This document shows, in pieces, positions 21,911 through 34,610 of a DNA stretch of 64,000 nucleotides (positions are counted from its first letter, which is position 1; each line of letters opens with the position of its first letter). Under the pieces are notes generated by a model. The model was not told where the DNA came from. It saw nothing but the letters and a program-made list of their open reading frames with translations, and made no database searches. Source of the DNA: Smallanthus sonchifolius (taxonomy: Eukaryota > Streptophyta > Magnoliopsida > Asterales > Asteraceae); assembly GCA_023525975.1 (NCBI GenBank), contig CM042038.1, forward strand, positions 8,061,272 to 8,125,271, given 5' to 3'. A program made the position numbers and the translations under genes.

Positions 21911-23215
21911 CCCACTTTTGTTCGACATAAATTTCTTTTATGCCAAAAAGAAGGTTGAATATCGTTTTTATCATATTTACAAATAGTTCAACCTTTGTCT
22001 TCTAAAATCCCATATTATGTAATATGGTGCACGTATACAGTATGTTTCTTATTCTTTTGGTGCTCATGCTTGTGCGGATTACTTGTGGACATCAAATGCT
22101 CTCACCACATCCTTCCTTAGAGTTAATTTTCAGGATATATTTTACCAACAATACTCATGCTTGTATTATACATTTATACTCCACGAACTTGAAACGAAGA
22201 GTTTGGTGCTACTCCGTTTATGATGTCGTTGAATATCGGTGACTCATCAAGAATATTGATGTGAACTGAAAACACCAAAGAATACATGGCAATTAGAGGC
22301 TTATAGAATGGAATAACATGAATGAAATGAAAAATCTGATGCCATAGGAATAAATTTGGGAAGTGACGGATAGTATTTTCTAAGTAGTACTTTAGTAGGG
22401 AAGAAAAATGGAGATGAAGTACAAAGTTGGAAATGTGAAAAGTATTGGTGCAATAATTAGGTGGTTTTAGAAATGTAAAGGTAAAGATAATTAAATGTCT
22501 AAAGAAATATAACTAAAAAGATAATTAATGTGAGAAATGTAATAAAAGAATACAGAATTGATTATTATTGTAACTTGAGAATTTTAGTTTTAACTAATGA
22601 GTTTTCCATATTTAAAAAGCTTTTACAAATAATTATTACATCATCTGGTTTTAGCACCCGTTTAACCCTTCTAACAGTGAATTGATAGAGTGATCAATGA
22701 TCAGTCTGATTTTCAAAACATTAGTTGTACTCCAACAACTGCGTGTGGGGTGGGATGTAACTTTTTGTCGAATGGCTTGAAAATTTTGAACTTGTTATTC
22801 GTTTTGGGGGTAACTTTGTTTGTAGAATAATAATCAATTTTTAAAATTGTTCCAATTAGATCACTCAATACATATTTTACATGGTATACACCCTCAAATA
22901 AAATTGTTTGATACATTTTAATGCATATTAAAATGTTTAAATGGAAATTAATGATTAACCTAATCAGTTTCATAGTTTTTGGGCCACGAACACATATCTT
23001 GCTTAGTACCAAATAACACATAACACCTGCTACACGTACTATGAAATAGCACAGGGGTACCATTTTGTGTAAATTGTTAGTTTACTAAGTATCTAACAAA
23101 ACATGATAACGTTGCGGTATAGTATGAATGTTTAACAATAATAACGTCATATCTTATTCATTAACATTTATAGGTAGTCTAAATATGTGATCGCGCGAAT
23201 AAGACACGTGCACAG
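21911..23215. other. Intergenic DNA, no gene seen
   Basis: AT-rich. The chance open frames at 22024-22242 and 22713-23063 have no recognisable motif. The last 100-200 bases are probably the 3' UTR of the minus-strand kinase. Confidence 0.35.
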
Positions 23216-25104
23216 TTAATTAGTCTTCACAAGTTTAGGACTCCATGTCAAACAAACCAGCCACTTGTCATCTCCAATAACAGGATCAACAAGTCTTCTT
23301 TTGAACCCTTCCCTTATGGACCTCTCATAACGATCATCATTCGGTGTCTTGGCGGTCTTGAATGGGGGCAATGGTGTTTCTGGGATCATCATATCAGTTT
23401 CCACAATCTGGTTGACCATATCCAACACTTGGCTCATTCTCGGCCTCATTCTTGGTTGTTTAAGCAAGCACTTGTTAGCCACAGCGGCTAGCTTTTGTGC
23501 AGACTTGAGAGAATAGTTTCCCGTGAGCCGAGGGTCTAAAATCAGTTGAAATTTTCGTAAGTCATGAGATATGTGTGGTCTTACCCAATCCAATAGCTTT
23601 TGCTCGTGTTTTGGCCTGTTAAGATCTAATGGTCTCCGACCCGTTATAAGTTCGTATAAGAACACTCCATAGCTCCAAACATCACTCTTGTATGTGAGGC
23701 GGCCCGTTTGGATGTATTCTGGAGCTGCATATCCAACTGTTCCAACTACCTGTTTGGATCAAGAAAAAATAATCTTGAGAATGTCAAAATATAAGGGTAT
23801 AATGGTCATTTCACAAAAATGAGCAAAGAAAGGTACTGCTGTTGAGACATGGCTTAGTCCGTCTGACGGGCCAAGCCTAGCCAGTCCAAAATCTGAAAGC
23901 TTCGTGTTCCAGTTCTCGTCCAATAGAATATTTGAAGATTTGAAATCTCTAAAGATTATCTGCATCATAACACAATGTTTTAACTTTTAACCAACAAATC
24001 CTATGACTAAAGTGTCGACCCATTTATGACCTGAATCCGTTTACCCCAAACACCAACCCTTTTAACTTCACGACAAGCCATGTCATGTTAATGAGAGGGT
24101 GTTTGGGAGTGTGGTGAGAAAGTGCTTATTGACGTATTGGCTTTTTCAAAAGGCCGACAAGTCAACAAAAATTAGCATGTTTTTGTTTGAAAAAGCCAAT
24201 AAGTCAATAAGCCATTCTCAAAAGCCAAGAAATCCTGGCTTTTGGAAATGACTTATTGACTTGTTAGCTTTTCAAAAAGCCAATAAGTCAATAAGTCATT
24301 TCCAGAAGCACATCCAAACACCCCCTGAGTCGTGTCATAAACTGTCAGCCCTAACCTGAAATTCCATTTCTTCATGGAGGTAAGCTAACCCGCGAGCAGC
24401 ATCTTGTGCGATTCTCAGTCGTGTTGACCATGGAATAGGTGTTTGAACCCTACTAGATAAATGATCCTGGACACTCCTGTTTGGCATATATTCATACACG
24501 AGAAGCCGTTGGATCCCTCTTTCATCATCTTCAGCACAATATCCAATCAGTTTGACCAGGTTCGGGTGGTCAACAAACCCAAGAACATTCACTTCTGTAA
24601 TCCATTCCTTGTGGCCCTGACAAACAGCAAAAATTGGGAACATAAGGATCACATGTTACAAAAAGAAATGAAGTTTTAAGGATATTAACTAACCTGCAAA
24701 CCTCTTCTGCCAAGTTGTTTGACAGCAGCATCTATCTTTTTAGACCCATCTGTGTTTTTAAGAACAGCCCGATACACACATCCAAAACCACCTTCTCCAA
24801 TCATGAGAGCACGGCTAAAGTTCCGTGTGGCTGATTTTAGCTCAGCAAATGTGAATTCTTTGATATTATTATTACTATTACGACTTGGTCTTTGCGTCAT
24901 GTTTGTGAAAGAAGTCCTGGTGGAGGATTCGGTGCTAACATCAGAGTTATCATGTGAAGTAAACCCAGAGCCCGGTTTCCTCTCATCTTGAGCGGTTGAT
25001 ATGGAAGGAGAGGAATGGGCTGGGGTAGACTTTGTGGTCCTCGTGTCACTGTTTCTTTCGCGATGGGACGAGGAAGAAAAGGAGAAACATCTCATGGCCT
25101 TCAT
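23216..25104 (-). CDS. Receptor-like cytoplasmic kinase (RLCK VII, PBL19/PCRK-like)
   Basis: Predicted 442-aa Ser/Thr kinase. Exons in transcription order: 25104-24694, 24616-24356, 23959-23837, 23749-23216, all in phase 0. The N-terminal about 80 residues are Ser/Thr-rich and start MKAMRCFSFSSSS; the Cys is a possible acylation site and the start could be the second Met. The kinase domain has the glycine loop IGEGGFGCVY (102-111), AVK lysine 129, RLLVYEYMPNRS, catalytic loop IIFRDFKSSNILLD (Asp 229, an RD kinase), DFG at about 247-249, and GTVGYAAPEY, followed by YGVFLYELITGRRPL. This pattern, with HPNLVKLIGYC and ERGIQRLLVYEY, is that of PBL19/PCRK1-type kinases, which relay signals from immune receptors. 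Intron 2 holds a MITE (24097-24324). No damage seen. The subgroup is by recall, not alignment. Confidence 0.9.
24097..24324. mobile_element. MITE with GGGTGTTTGG ends in the RLCK intron
   Basis: GGGTGTTTGGGAGTG at the left and CATCCAAACACCCC at the right form the TIR. The interior has inverted AAGCCAATAAGTCAATAAG/CTTATTGACTTATTGGC-type repeats. No coding capacity. Harbinger-like ends, inferred. Confidence 0.65.
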
Positions 25105-26009
25105 TGCCTAATGGGTCAGGGAACGGGCCAAACAGGTTGAAAGTCACATACAGTCTATTTTGATAACATATATGCCATGTATCATTTATTTTCAAATAAA
25201 TACATATATATTTATTTGTCAATGATAAAATGGCAACAATAACTCACTAGAACACATGTTTAATATTCTCTTTCATATTGACTTTTAAAAGATCATGGCT
25301 TCCATCTCATGAGGCTTTTGGTTGTCAATGAGTCATGCCATTAAAAGCATGAATGTTAAAATTGTTTTGACTAATTAAACATGACATGCTTAATATTTAA
25401 ACAAACTAAAAAAGAAATAAACAAGTTGAAATCAATACATGAAGAATAAGTCACAGCAAATACTTTGTAAGATCCAGAAATTAACAAAAGCTAATTAAAA
25501 TTATAAACAACATAATTAAAAAAAAGGATTAATTATGAAAAGGATGAAATACCATTGGAAATGTGTGTTGAATCTATCTAAGAACTAGAAGGTCCAGGCG
25601 CAGGCAGGCATATTGAGAGAATTGAAAAGGTGAAATGAGAAGATGGAATGCATAAAAATGGAGGACAGCTGGAATTTAGCTTACCGAACTTATCGTCTGT
25701 TTGTTAGTGGAAGTTACAGAGAGATGATGAGTGTATATATGGAGATGGGCTGAGTGGGGAAGAAGGGAGGGAGGGAAAGTCTTCGAAAGCGATATTAAAC
25801 ATTAAAAAAGACTAATAGACAAATGTTAGGGGTGTTTGGTGCTACTTATTAAAATTTGTTTTATTTGATTTTCGTGTTTTAATAATAATAAAAAAAATAA
25901 TGATGAGGATAATGAAAAAGTAACAATACGTTGTTTTCAAGGATGTTTATGTACTTTTTATCCGATGTCTAAACTACTTGTTTAAAATAGGTGTGCTAAA
26001 TACAATTTT
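25105..26009. other. 5' region of the RLCK gene
   Basis: Probably holds the 5' UTR and promoter of the minus-strand kinase; a GA-rich stretch at about 25560-25800 would be a CT-rich leader in the kinase orientation. No open reading frame of note. Confidence 0.35.
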
Positions 26010-27513
26010 GAGTAAATTACAAATTATGTCCTTTAACTATAACTAAAATTGCAGATATTGTCCTTTACCTTAAATAATTACATTGGATATCCTTTTTTTA
26101 AAACATTTGCACACTCTACGTCCTTTCGACTAATCCCCATCCAAAAATTTTGTTAAGTTTAGTCATGTGCCCCTCATGTGAGGGGCATTTATGTCTTTTT
26201 ATCCCTTTTTTTAATATTTTATAAATAAATAAATAAATCATACCCCTCTCTGTCCCCTCTCTCTCACTTACTCTCTCTCTCTCATGAACCCAAACTTAAT
26301 CACCATCTTCTACATTCAAACCTTTAAAAAATCAATTGCTTCAATTGAGTAACCATGAATCGAGTTGATATTAAACTTAACACTATGGTTCTGTTGGAAT
26401 TTGGAACTACATAATCTTGTAGAAAACTTCAATCTAAATTTGCTATCATCCACCGCCCTCATCATTCTAAATTACCAAAGGCTAAAAAAAGTCAATAGCA
26501 GAAGCTTTGACTTTGAAATTGAGTTGTTGATGGAGGTTTTGCTCATTCTTTTTAGCTCTTTCTCTGCTTCCTCCGTAGCCTCATCCATCGGTTTTTGATT
26601 TCGAAATTTGGGGTTTTTGAGTTGAATTTTGGGTTTCAAGAAATGGGGTTTTTGCTTTTTTTTGTTTTCAGGCTTTTGTAATGAGGGAAAACTGAAAAGT
26701 TGGGTATGGTGATGGGGGTGGGGGCAAGATTTAGTACACTTTTGGTTTGGAAAAATTAATAATAACATAATTATTTTCACTTCCTTCAAATAATTTGGAG
26801 TTAAAAACTTAAAATCATTATCAAACCAGGGAGATGAAAAGGGAGGGCGAGATATTAAACCCACCCACAAACCTTGTTCATTTGTGATACCAAGTGATGT
26901 TCGTAATACCTAAATCGAATCGATGAGCCTTCAAGTCTTTGATGCGATTCAATAATCATTTCAGGTCGTTTCATCTCGATCTCTAATCTTATCGATTCAA
27001 ATTGCTTTGCCAACTCCAACTTCATCCTCCCGATCTTCACAACTGAAAAGTGGGTGGATTAGGGTATCTAGTTTTCTGTAGAGGGAGAGTTCATAGGAGA
27101 GGGGTAAAAGTCTGGACAAAAAGAAGGGTAAAAATCTTACAGAACAGGCCGATGATAATGGAGACGGTGCACCGATGATGGCCCTCTCCCACAGTGAGAC
27201 TTGTGAAGGTGAGGGTTGAGGTGGGGGCTTTTGTCTTTTACTATGATCTGAAGAGAGAGAGAGAGACTATATAATTTTAGTAATTTTTTTAAAAATAAAT
27301 TACATATATAATCCTTTTGTGGTAAAATGACATTTATACCCTCATGTGCAATGCACATGAGAGGATTTAACATGAAAACTTAACAGCAGTTAGTGAAAAG
27401 GACTTAAAGTGTGCAAATGTTTCAAAAAAAGGACATCCAGTGTAATTATTGAAGCCAAAGGACAATATCTGTAATTTCATATATAGTTAAAGGACATAAT
27501 TTGTAATTTACTC
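26010..27513. mobile_element. Long-TIR element (Mutator-like), possible gene capture
   Basis: GAGTAAATTACAAATTATGT at 26010 is mirrored at 27494-27513, and inverted similarity continues for about 130-140 bp (TGCAGATATTGTCCTTT / AAAGGACAATATCTGTAA; TGCACACT / AGTGTGCA). No transposase is visible in the 1.5 kb. The interior has short minus-strand frames; one (27040-26855) may be a captured exon, see separate entry. Long TIRs with non-transposase content fit a Pack-MULE. Confidence 0.65.
26855..27040 (-). pseudogene. Possible captured trihelix-factor fragment
   Basis: The frame reads KIGRMKLELAKQFESIRLEI then EMKRPEMIIESHQ, an amphipathic charged helix. It resembles the C-terminal coiled coil of plant trihelix (GT-type) DNA-binding proteins, but I judge this from memory only. 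It is short, lies inside a long-TIR element, and has no adjacent Myb-like trihelix domain. It may be chance. Confidence 0.3.
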
Positions 27514-29515
27514 TACAATTTTAGTAAGATGTTATTTTTATTTTCAAATTAATAAGAAGTTAATTTGAAACTTGTTTATTATTAGGTTATGAGTACATCT
27601 AGACTAAAAAAAAGGGCCAGCCAAGCCTACAAGATGGACTGGTAGGCTAAATTTGGTCTACGAGTGACGCATGTCGTTTTTCGAGTAATCAGAAGGTGGG
27701 CTCTGTTGTCCTTTTCATGTCTTTCAGCGCCTGAAAGCGCAAGCACTGAGCCTTAGCCGACTTGGCTGACGTGACACACTCTGATTGGGCTATAAAGAGA
27801 ATGACTATGAAACCGTAGACTAAATTTCAACGTCTATTTTAGAAAAACTTTTATTCAAGTTGGTTATTTTAGTATTTTTCCCTTTTCTATAACTAAATTT
27901 AAAAAGTAGAAATATGGATGGATTACATCACATCCCTTATTTAGTAACTATTCAATTGCATATTTAACATTTTCTAACATGTCAAACTATAAATAGTATT
28001 TGAGACTTCATTGAATTTTGTTTTATTTAGATTTAGATTATTTCACTTTAATTTAAAAATAATTAGTAATTCCAAATCAATAGTTAGTTTTCAATTGCAA
28101 ATCTCTCAGACAGAGCATCCACGGTAAGAGGTTATGAGGTCATGTACAACGGGCGTGGAAGAAAGATGAATGAAGCTTGCAGATGGGAAAGAGAGAGGGA
28201 GGTCGCATAGTCCATCTCCACGGACTGTCTGTGGGTGAAGTTCATCTGTTTTGTGAGAGAAGATGAGAGAAAAATGAGCAGTCGTCTGTGACTTTAAATA
28301 GTTTTTAAATTGGAGCGGTCTACGGACATCGATGACATGCAGGCGGTCTGTGACACTTGCGTTGTTGATGCTCTTAGGGAATAGTAATTAAAATAAAGCA
28401 TGATATAAATAATACCGAGACTTAATTCGGGTTAATTTATATTAAAAATATACAATGATTTTGTACACTTGTTGTATGAGACTTTATGGGTTTCCCATTG
28501 ATGGCATCCCATGTTGAAATTTAGCATCCCCACAAGCAACGCGTCCTAAACATGTAGCGCCCACGTTTGGTTATTTTTAATGATTGATCATGGAGGCATC
28601 AACCATAAAGATTCTTGGCTAGTTTAAATTCTCATCTAAATCCAAGTGTCTATTTTTTGTAATAAGTACGCAAATAGTCAAACCTAAATACCCACATTGT
28701 TGACTTTCAATATATTTTAATTAATGGTGGCAAATTGAGTTTAGGAGTTGTCTCGTTTTCAAAATGACTTGTGTGTTGTGATATGATTTGAGTTATTGTC
28801 CTAAATCAATAACCTATTTAATTTATAACGGCTGGTTGGTTAACGTTACATATTTTTTGTCCACGTCACTTTATAGTGGATTTTGTATTTAGATTGTGAT
28901 TCAGGTATATCATTAACGCCTAATTTAAGTTAGTGGATTTTGGTTAACGTTACATATTTTTTGTCCACGTCACTTGATGGTTGTGTAACGGATTATAGGG
29001 CTGAGTTCGATATCGCACCGGTACCGAAAGTACCGATAAGAAACGGTGACCTTCTTCTTTGGCATGTTGTCGATTAGCTCATTTATCAATTAGGGAGAAA
29101 ACGCAGCAGAAGGGATGAAGCCAAGAGAGAAATTCACCTCTTTCGTGTATCAGAAGCGAAGCGCATGCCTACTCCCTAGATCAGAAGGGTCAACTTAGTT
29201 CGTTTGCCTGCTTATGGAATTAGGGTTTTTATGAATTGAATTGCATCTGATATGCAACCTGAACACAAGCAATTGAATGGAATTAGCATTAGTAAGTTGT
29301 ACATAAAGCATTAGCACATGTACAACTTTTAAATTTATGAGTTATAGTGAAATTACTTTCTTACCTTTCCTATATGCTTTATAGAAAGTATATATAGATA
29401 TATAGTTGTAAAAAAAATATATCTAGAAACTAATTATATTAGTTAACTGAATAAGAAAAAAATTAAATCTAATTTCAACGAAAACAAAATAATGAATTTG
29501 AGTTAATTGGGGAAT
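27514..29515. other. Intergenic DNA with small repeats
   Basis: At about 27600-27890 is a partial copy of the long-TIR MITE of 6252-6887 (AAGCCTACAAGATGGACTGG and a decayed right end). At about 28112-28376 is a small element with GAGCATC ends. At 28837-28872 and 28941-28976 the sequence GGTTAACGTTACATATTTTT is repeated with its following 16 bases. No gene seen. Confidence 0.45.
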
Positions 29516-29520
29516 AGAGC

Positions 29521-31455
29521 TGTCACACCCCAACCGACGGCGGAAACGTCGAGACGGGACATGTAGACTGTTCATAAGCTCATGGTTTACAAAAGTTGTG
29601 ATAATTAAACAATAACTTTCATTTCATAGCTCAAGTAATCAAGTATAACTTTTACAAGAATAAAAATACATGAATAACTTTATTAAATTCAAAACTAGGT
29701 CCTCAATCCTAAGTGAAGCGACTTGAAATCTTAACTCAAACACTGTACCTGAAACATGATAAAATGAGAGGGTCAACTATAAATAGTTGGTGAGCATACA
29801 TAGGTTTTGACACCACAAGTAAAGTTCAAATGTTTTGTGTACAATTCATATGATGTATGGTTTATAAAGCATTTATGAAGAATCTAAGTTAAGCTAGATG
29901 TACAAATGAAACTTTGTAATTGAAGGGCATAAAAACACATGTTATCCTAATGTAGGGCATAACAACACATGTTATCCTGATGTAAATGTAGGGCATAACA
30001 ACACATGTTATCATAATGTAGGGCCTGACAACACATGTTAGCTTGAAGTAATGTATTTGTATTTGCACGTGTATATCATGTATATGTAGCCTTAACAGTT
30101 AGCATTCAAGCATAAAGCACAAATAAACACATATGATCATATTGTAGAATTTGTACGTGTGTAATTGCAAATAGTATTTTAATGTAATCATGTTTCACCC
30201 CAAATATGTAAATACAAAAAAAGGGGCTATGTAAACTCACCTTGCAAATGAAAGGGTTAAACTTGAACTTGTAGTAACTTGGATCGAATGCCTTAACGAC
30301 TCCCTAAGTTAAGTTTGTTACGTTAGAAACAAGTTAAGGATAGTCGAGGGGTTGACAATGTAATTAGTTGAAAGTGGTTGTTGTATACTAGAGTGGTTAT
30401 CATTCCAGAGTAGTACCTCCAACATAAAAGTTCCCAGGAAAGAGTTGGTTGGATCGGAACCCCGTCTTTTCCTAGCCAGAACTTTAATGTTTGTCAGATA
30501 ACTACATACTGGTTTGAAAGTTACCCTATTTGTATACTTGACCAAGTTTAGGGTTTGTTTGGTAAGTTTGAAAAGTATAAGGGTTAAAGTGAAAATATGA
30601 GTTTAGTAAAGATAGAAATAAATTTAATTGAATATTAAAGGGGTTTAATTTGAAAATAAGGAGTTTTAGTAAAAACATGATTTTTGAAATTGAAAGGAAC
30701 AAGAAAGATCAAAACCAAGTTTTTAAATAAAAGTTTAAACAAGTTTAATTAAAATAGGACCTTTGATCTTAGATAGGTCTATGATTATAACATAAACATG
30801 TTAGGGAATCATAGATCTAGCTAGTTATGAGGAATTTTTGAAAAGAAAAGTATGAACAAGCATGAACATAAGAAGAACTTACTTAGAATGAAAGGATTTA
30901 AGCTAGAATCTTCCAAAAGATGAGAAGAACGACCTTTAGTAGCTAGAGAACCCTAGAGGATCGTTGAGGTGTGAAAAATAAATGAGGAATAGAGGCTCTA
31001 TTTATAGGGTGGGATTATAGACTTATTCGCAAAATTAAATAGTTATTTGGACTAGGATTGCAAAATATTTGAATATAATTAGTTATATTAAAAATAGATC
31101 ACGTTCAAAAAAAAAAAGATTAGGATGAAATTTCAAGTTAGTTATTTAAGATTAGATTAGGATTAGTTACAATAAAATAATAGTTTTTATTTATTTGAGA
31201 TAAGTTTAAAGCTTTTAATTGATTTAATAAAAAAATGATAATAATAATAATTATGTATATATCGATGTACATATATTTGTTTATTTAAATCTAACTAGGA
31301 CAATAATATGTTTATGTAAGGATAAAACTTCAATTTACCACGTGTTAAATCAATGATTAGGGTTACGTATGTTGTCAGGCAAAACAGGTTTGAAATGGTG
31401 CGCCATTATCGTATATAATAACTTAAAATAGTATCAGAAAATCATGGATGTTACA
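29521..31455 (-). repeat. 3' LTR of the gag-only element
   Basis: 1935 bp. It contains four near-copies (29926-30046) of a roughly 30-bp unit with GGGCATAACAACACATGTTA. A 75-codon open frame at 30318-30545 is present unchanged in the other LTR but has no recognisable motif. Confidence 0.92.
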
Positions 31456-32792
31456 GTCTCCCCATGTTAGGGGAATTTCGTCCCGAAATTTGACCAATTG
31501 AGGCTACTGAACCGGAAAAGAGGCGAGGGTTTGGATTCTCAACGCGTCATGATGGTGGGTTCGAGGAGTATAACTGATGATAAGATTTAGGTTTTGATAC
31601 TCAAGGTCAGGTATGAATGATGATAGTGTGTTTAGTTTTGAAATGAACTCAAGGAGAAAGTCTGTTGAATAATAATTTTGATTCTAATGATGAAATGTAT
31701 TACTTGGAATGGAATTGATGGGAACTAGATGATCAAGGTTTGTTTAAAATGTAATCTAATATGTTCAGGAATTATCAGTGGGTAAAAAAAATTTCACAAA
31801 CATTGGCCCCGTCGAACAACATAAAACTTTACATGGCAAGAATAACGCTACATCTGATTTTATGACAGGACACTTATATATAGGAAGTACCAGCGGCGTA
31901 TCCACCATGTCCTTATCATATCACATTAGTTTTGTTATTATGTACCACGATAGGTTCCATGTCATAACACACAACAGATTTTACTATGTCTTCCATGTGC
32001 TGATTTTTATAATTACGGGTGTTTATAATTACGTGTGCACCTGTAATTATCCAAATCGTCGCATGGTCCACATAGTTCATCCCATTGTGTGTGGGGTCCA
32101 GGGGGTAACACAAAATCACATAATTCGTAACTATTGTTTTCACGTATGTGTTGCTAACAAATAACTATGTTCATAGATAGTAGAGTCGATCAGGTACTAA
32201 AGAGTAATAGCGTGGCATAGTTTAGGGTTTTCATAGCTTCCTCGTGTTTGGACGAGAATACTTCAAAAAAAAATAGTTTTCATGGATAAGGTGAATAATC
32301 ATGCTTTGTGTATGATGTACTTAATCAGTTGCAACAATGTAGACAATCTAATTCCGTATATAATGTAAACACTCATGTTTCATGTATGATCTAATTGTAA
32401 GCGAATAGGTTTCAGGTATAGTGTGAACAATTTGATATCATGTATAAGCAAATATGTATAATGTGATCACTCTAGTATTATGTATTTTTGTGAATGTTCA
32501 TTGAGTCTCATGCGTATCGAAAACTATCGGATTTTGTAGGCGATCGGGTGTGTTACTCGGCGTTCATGCACGGTGTAGGTAGATGAGTCTTATCTTTTAA
32601 ATTTGTTAGTGTTTATATGGACGGTTAATGGCGAAATGATTCACTTTCTGAAGTTGGCTAGCAAGTTCAAGTTTATAGTGACAAACCGTAGTAGATGTAA
32701 ATAGTTCTGATAACGACATAAATGACATAAAGGATTTCAATACATAATTTATTCCAGGCTAGATCCTTATTCGACTCCATCTTCAATTAGCT
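31456..32792. other. Interior of the LTR element downstream of gag
   Basis: Where pol should be, about 1.3 kb has no recognisable pol domain on either strand. It includes GAATTTCGTCCCGAAATTT (31469-31487), a short palindrome-like motif near the polypurine tract, and several near-repeats of ATGTATAATGTGAAC-like sequence at 32340-32480. The frames at 31778-32164 are not convincing. Confidence 0.5.
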
Positions 32793-33971
32793 TCAATTGG
32801 TTTCATTTTCTGCCTCGGCATTGTCTTGAGTTTCATTAGCGTTTATGTTGAAGGCACGCCCACGAGCACCACCTTGGTTTGCATTGGCTATCCTTGGGCA
32901 TTGGTTTTTGAAGTGGTTTGGATTACCACATTCATAACATGCACGCCCATTAGTAATGGCTGGTACGACTTGATTGGCCACTTGTTGATTGGCTCGGTTC
33001 CCTTGGTGGGTTTGACTAGCAGTTGGTCCGGATTGACAAGTGTTCGCTACATGACCATACCTTCCACAATTGGCACATAGACGGCATGGCATGTTTGGGA
33101 AGTGGTGATAGTTGCACGTGTTGCACAGAGGGTTGTTGCCCGCATATGGTTTCTTATTATGGTTTTGGGCTAGGGGAGCTACTTGTTTGATTGGTACGGC
33201 AGGGGTAATGACAACAAAGTTACGTTTCTTATTGGAGTGAGAAGGTTTGGGTTTGTCTTCCTGAGAGGGTTCAGAAGAGGTTGTTGGGTCAGTGACTTTC
33301 TTTGCGCCTTTCCTTGTTAGTGTACCCGCCTTCACATGGTTATCGGTTAATGTGGCAGCTAAGCGGATAGCGTCTTCAAGTGTAGCTGGATTTCTTCCCA
33401 GGACTGTATCTTGGATTTTCATGGGTAGACCACCGATGTACTTCTCAATACCCCGAGTTAGTGGAGTGACCATGTGGGGTACTAGAAGGCTTAACTCATG
33501 GAAACGAGTTGTGTAGGCTAAACTTTCACCACTGTCTTGGGTAAGATCCCAAAACTCAGCCTTCAACTTCTTCATTTCATTAAGAGGACAGAACTCCTCG
33601 GTCATGAGTCTCTTAACTTCATTCCATGGCAAGGCCATGGTCACATCCACACCCCGGTTCCTCTTCTCACCATTCCACCAAGTGAGCGCCCGTTTCTGAA
33701 AGACGCTGGTGGCATAGCGAACCCGAAGATGGTCAGGGCAATCACTGTTGAGAAAGGTGCTTTCAAACCATTGAAGGAGTCCTGTGGCTCCCTCGGTACC
33801 ATAGAACTTAAGAGGACTACAGGAGTTGAAGTGCTTGAAGGTGCATTGTGGTGGATTGGCACCACCACCATTGGCGGCTCCATTGGCTTGGGTGAGTTGA
33901 GTTACAAGTTGTGCAAGGATAGCAGCAATATCGGTGTTGTTGTTGGTCATGGCAGCACGACGGGGAGGCAT
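32793..33971 (-). CDS. Retrotransposon Gag protein
   Basis: 392 aa, intact. It would form the virus-like particle that packages element RNA. Starts MPPRRAAMTNNNTDIAAILA. The retrotransposon gag domain spans about residues 60-175 (LLQWFESTFLNSDCP, ALTWWNGEKRNRG, EEFCPLNEMKKLKAEFWDL). A basic Lys/Ser/Pro linker follows, then a Cys-rich piece (CNTCNYHHFPNMPC) and two zinc knuckles of the CX2CX4HX4C type: CANCGRYGHVANTC (about 299-312) and CYECGNPNHFKNQC (about 343-356). It ends in an acidic Asn-rich tail with a clean stop, not fused to protease. No pol follows. Confidence 0.92.
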   Translation of the reverse strand: MPPRRAAMTNNNTDIAAILAQLVTQLTQANGAANGGGANPPQCTFKHFNSCSPLKFYGTEGATGLLQWFESTFLNSDCPDHLRVRYATSVFQKRALTWWNGEKRNRGVDVTMALPWNEVKRLMTEEFCPLNEMKKLKAEFWDLTQDSGESLAYTTRFHELSLLVPHMVTPLTRGIEKYIGGLPMKIQDTVLGRNPATLEDAIRLAATLTDNHVKAGTLTRKGAKKVTDPTTSSEPSQEDKPKPSHSNKKRNFVVITPAVPIKQVAPLAQNHNKKPYAGNNPLCNTCNYHHFPNMPCRLCANCGRYGHVANTCQSGPTASQTHQGNRANQQVANQVVPAITNGRACYECGNPNHFKNQCPRIANANQGGARGRAFNINANETQDNAEAENETN

Positions 33972-34610
33972 TCTATAGATTTACACAAGACAAGAAAGAT
34001 ATGAGAACTTGTGAAAGTTGCTTGGATTTAAAAGGATAAGATATTAAATAAAAAGGTTAATCATAGTTTGGATTGTACTCAATAGTGACATAATCACATG
34101 AATACTATGACACATTAAGGTTAATTAGACTTATATAACTTTGAAGGAGACGTGATTTAGCCTATAAGTAACACTCATCCCGGGAATTCCCAGGAAAGCA
34201 TACGGGTCCCTCGGTAGATTGGGATTTATACGAAATGCTTTCCTAGACAGAAAACCTAGAATACAGGTGTCACCCTTCCAGATTGCACGTTTCCTCTACT
34301 AGTTAACAAAGTTTAAAACCCTAACGAGGTGTGAAAAGAAGTTTAATAGACTTATGACGTTCCACATGCTATGATGGTAGTGACGTAGTAGAAAGATTAA
34401 GGCTTAGGATAAGGGTAAGGATATTATTATTTTTAATTTATTATTTAGGTGAAACCTAATAAGTCACATAATATATTAAACATGTAGCACATAGCATGTA
34501 GCATATCATAGATTCATAGAGCATGGCATAAATGGGTGTCCTGAGGTTATAGTCTAGGTCAAAAGTGTCTAATAACCTAATTCCCTATAACCAAGGCTCT
34601 GATACCAATC

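Noticed and set aside
23759..23968. Separate small kinase-fragment frame
   Set aside because: It is exon 3 of the RLCK gene running on into its intron.
30318..30545. 75-codon frame identical in both LTRs (also 35393-35620)
   Set aside because: Identity follows from LTR identity; no motif and no conserved context.
31778..32164. 128-codon frame downstream of gag as a possible extra protein
   Set aside because: Opposite strand to the element, no domain, His/Tyr/Val-rich chance composition.
33292..34004. Plus-strand frames opposite gag
   Set aside because: Antisense shadows of the intact Gag frame.
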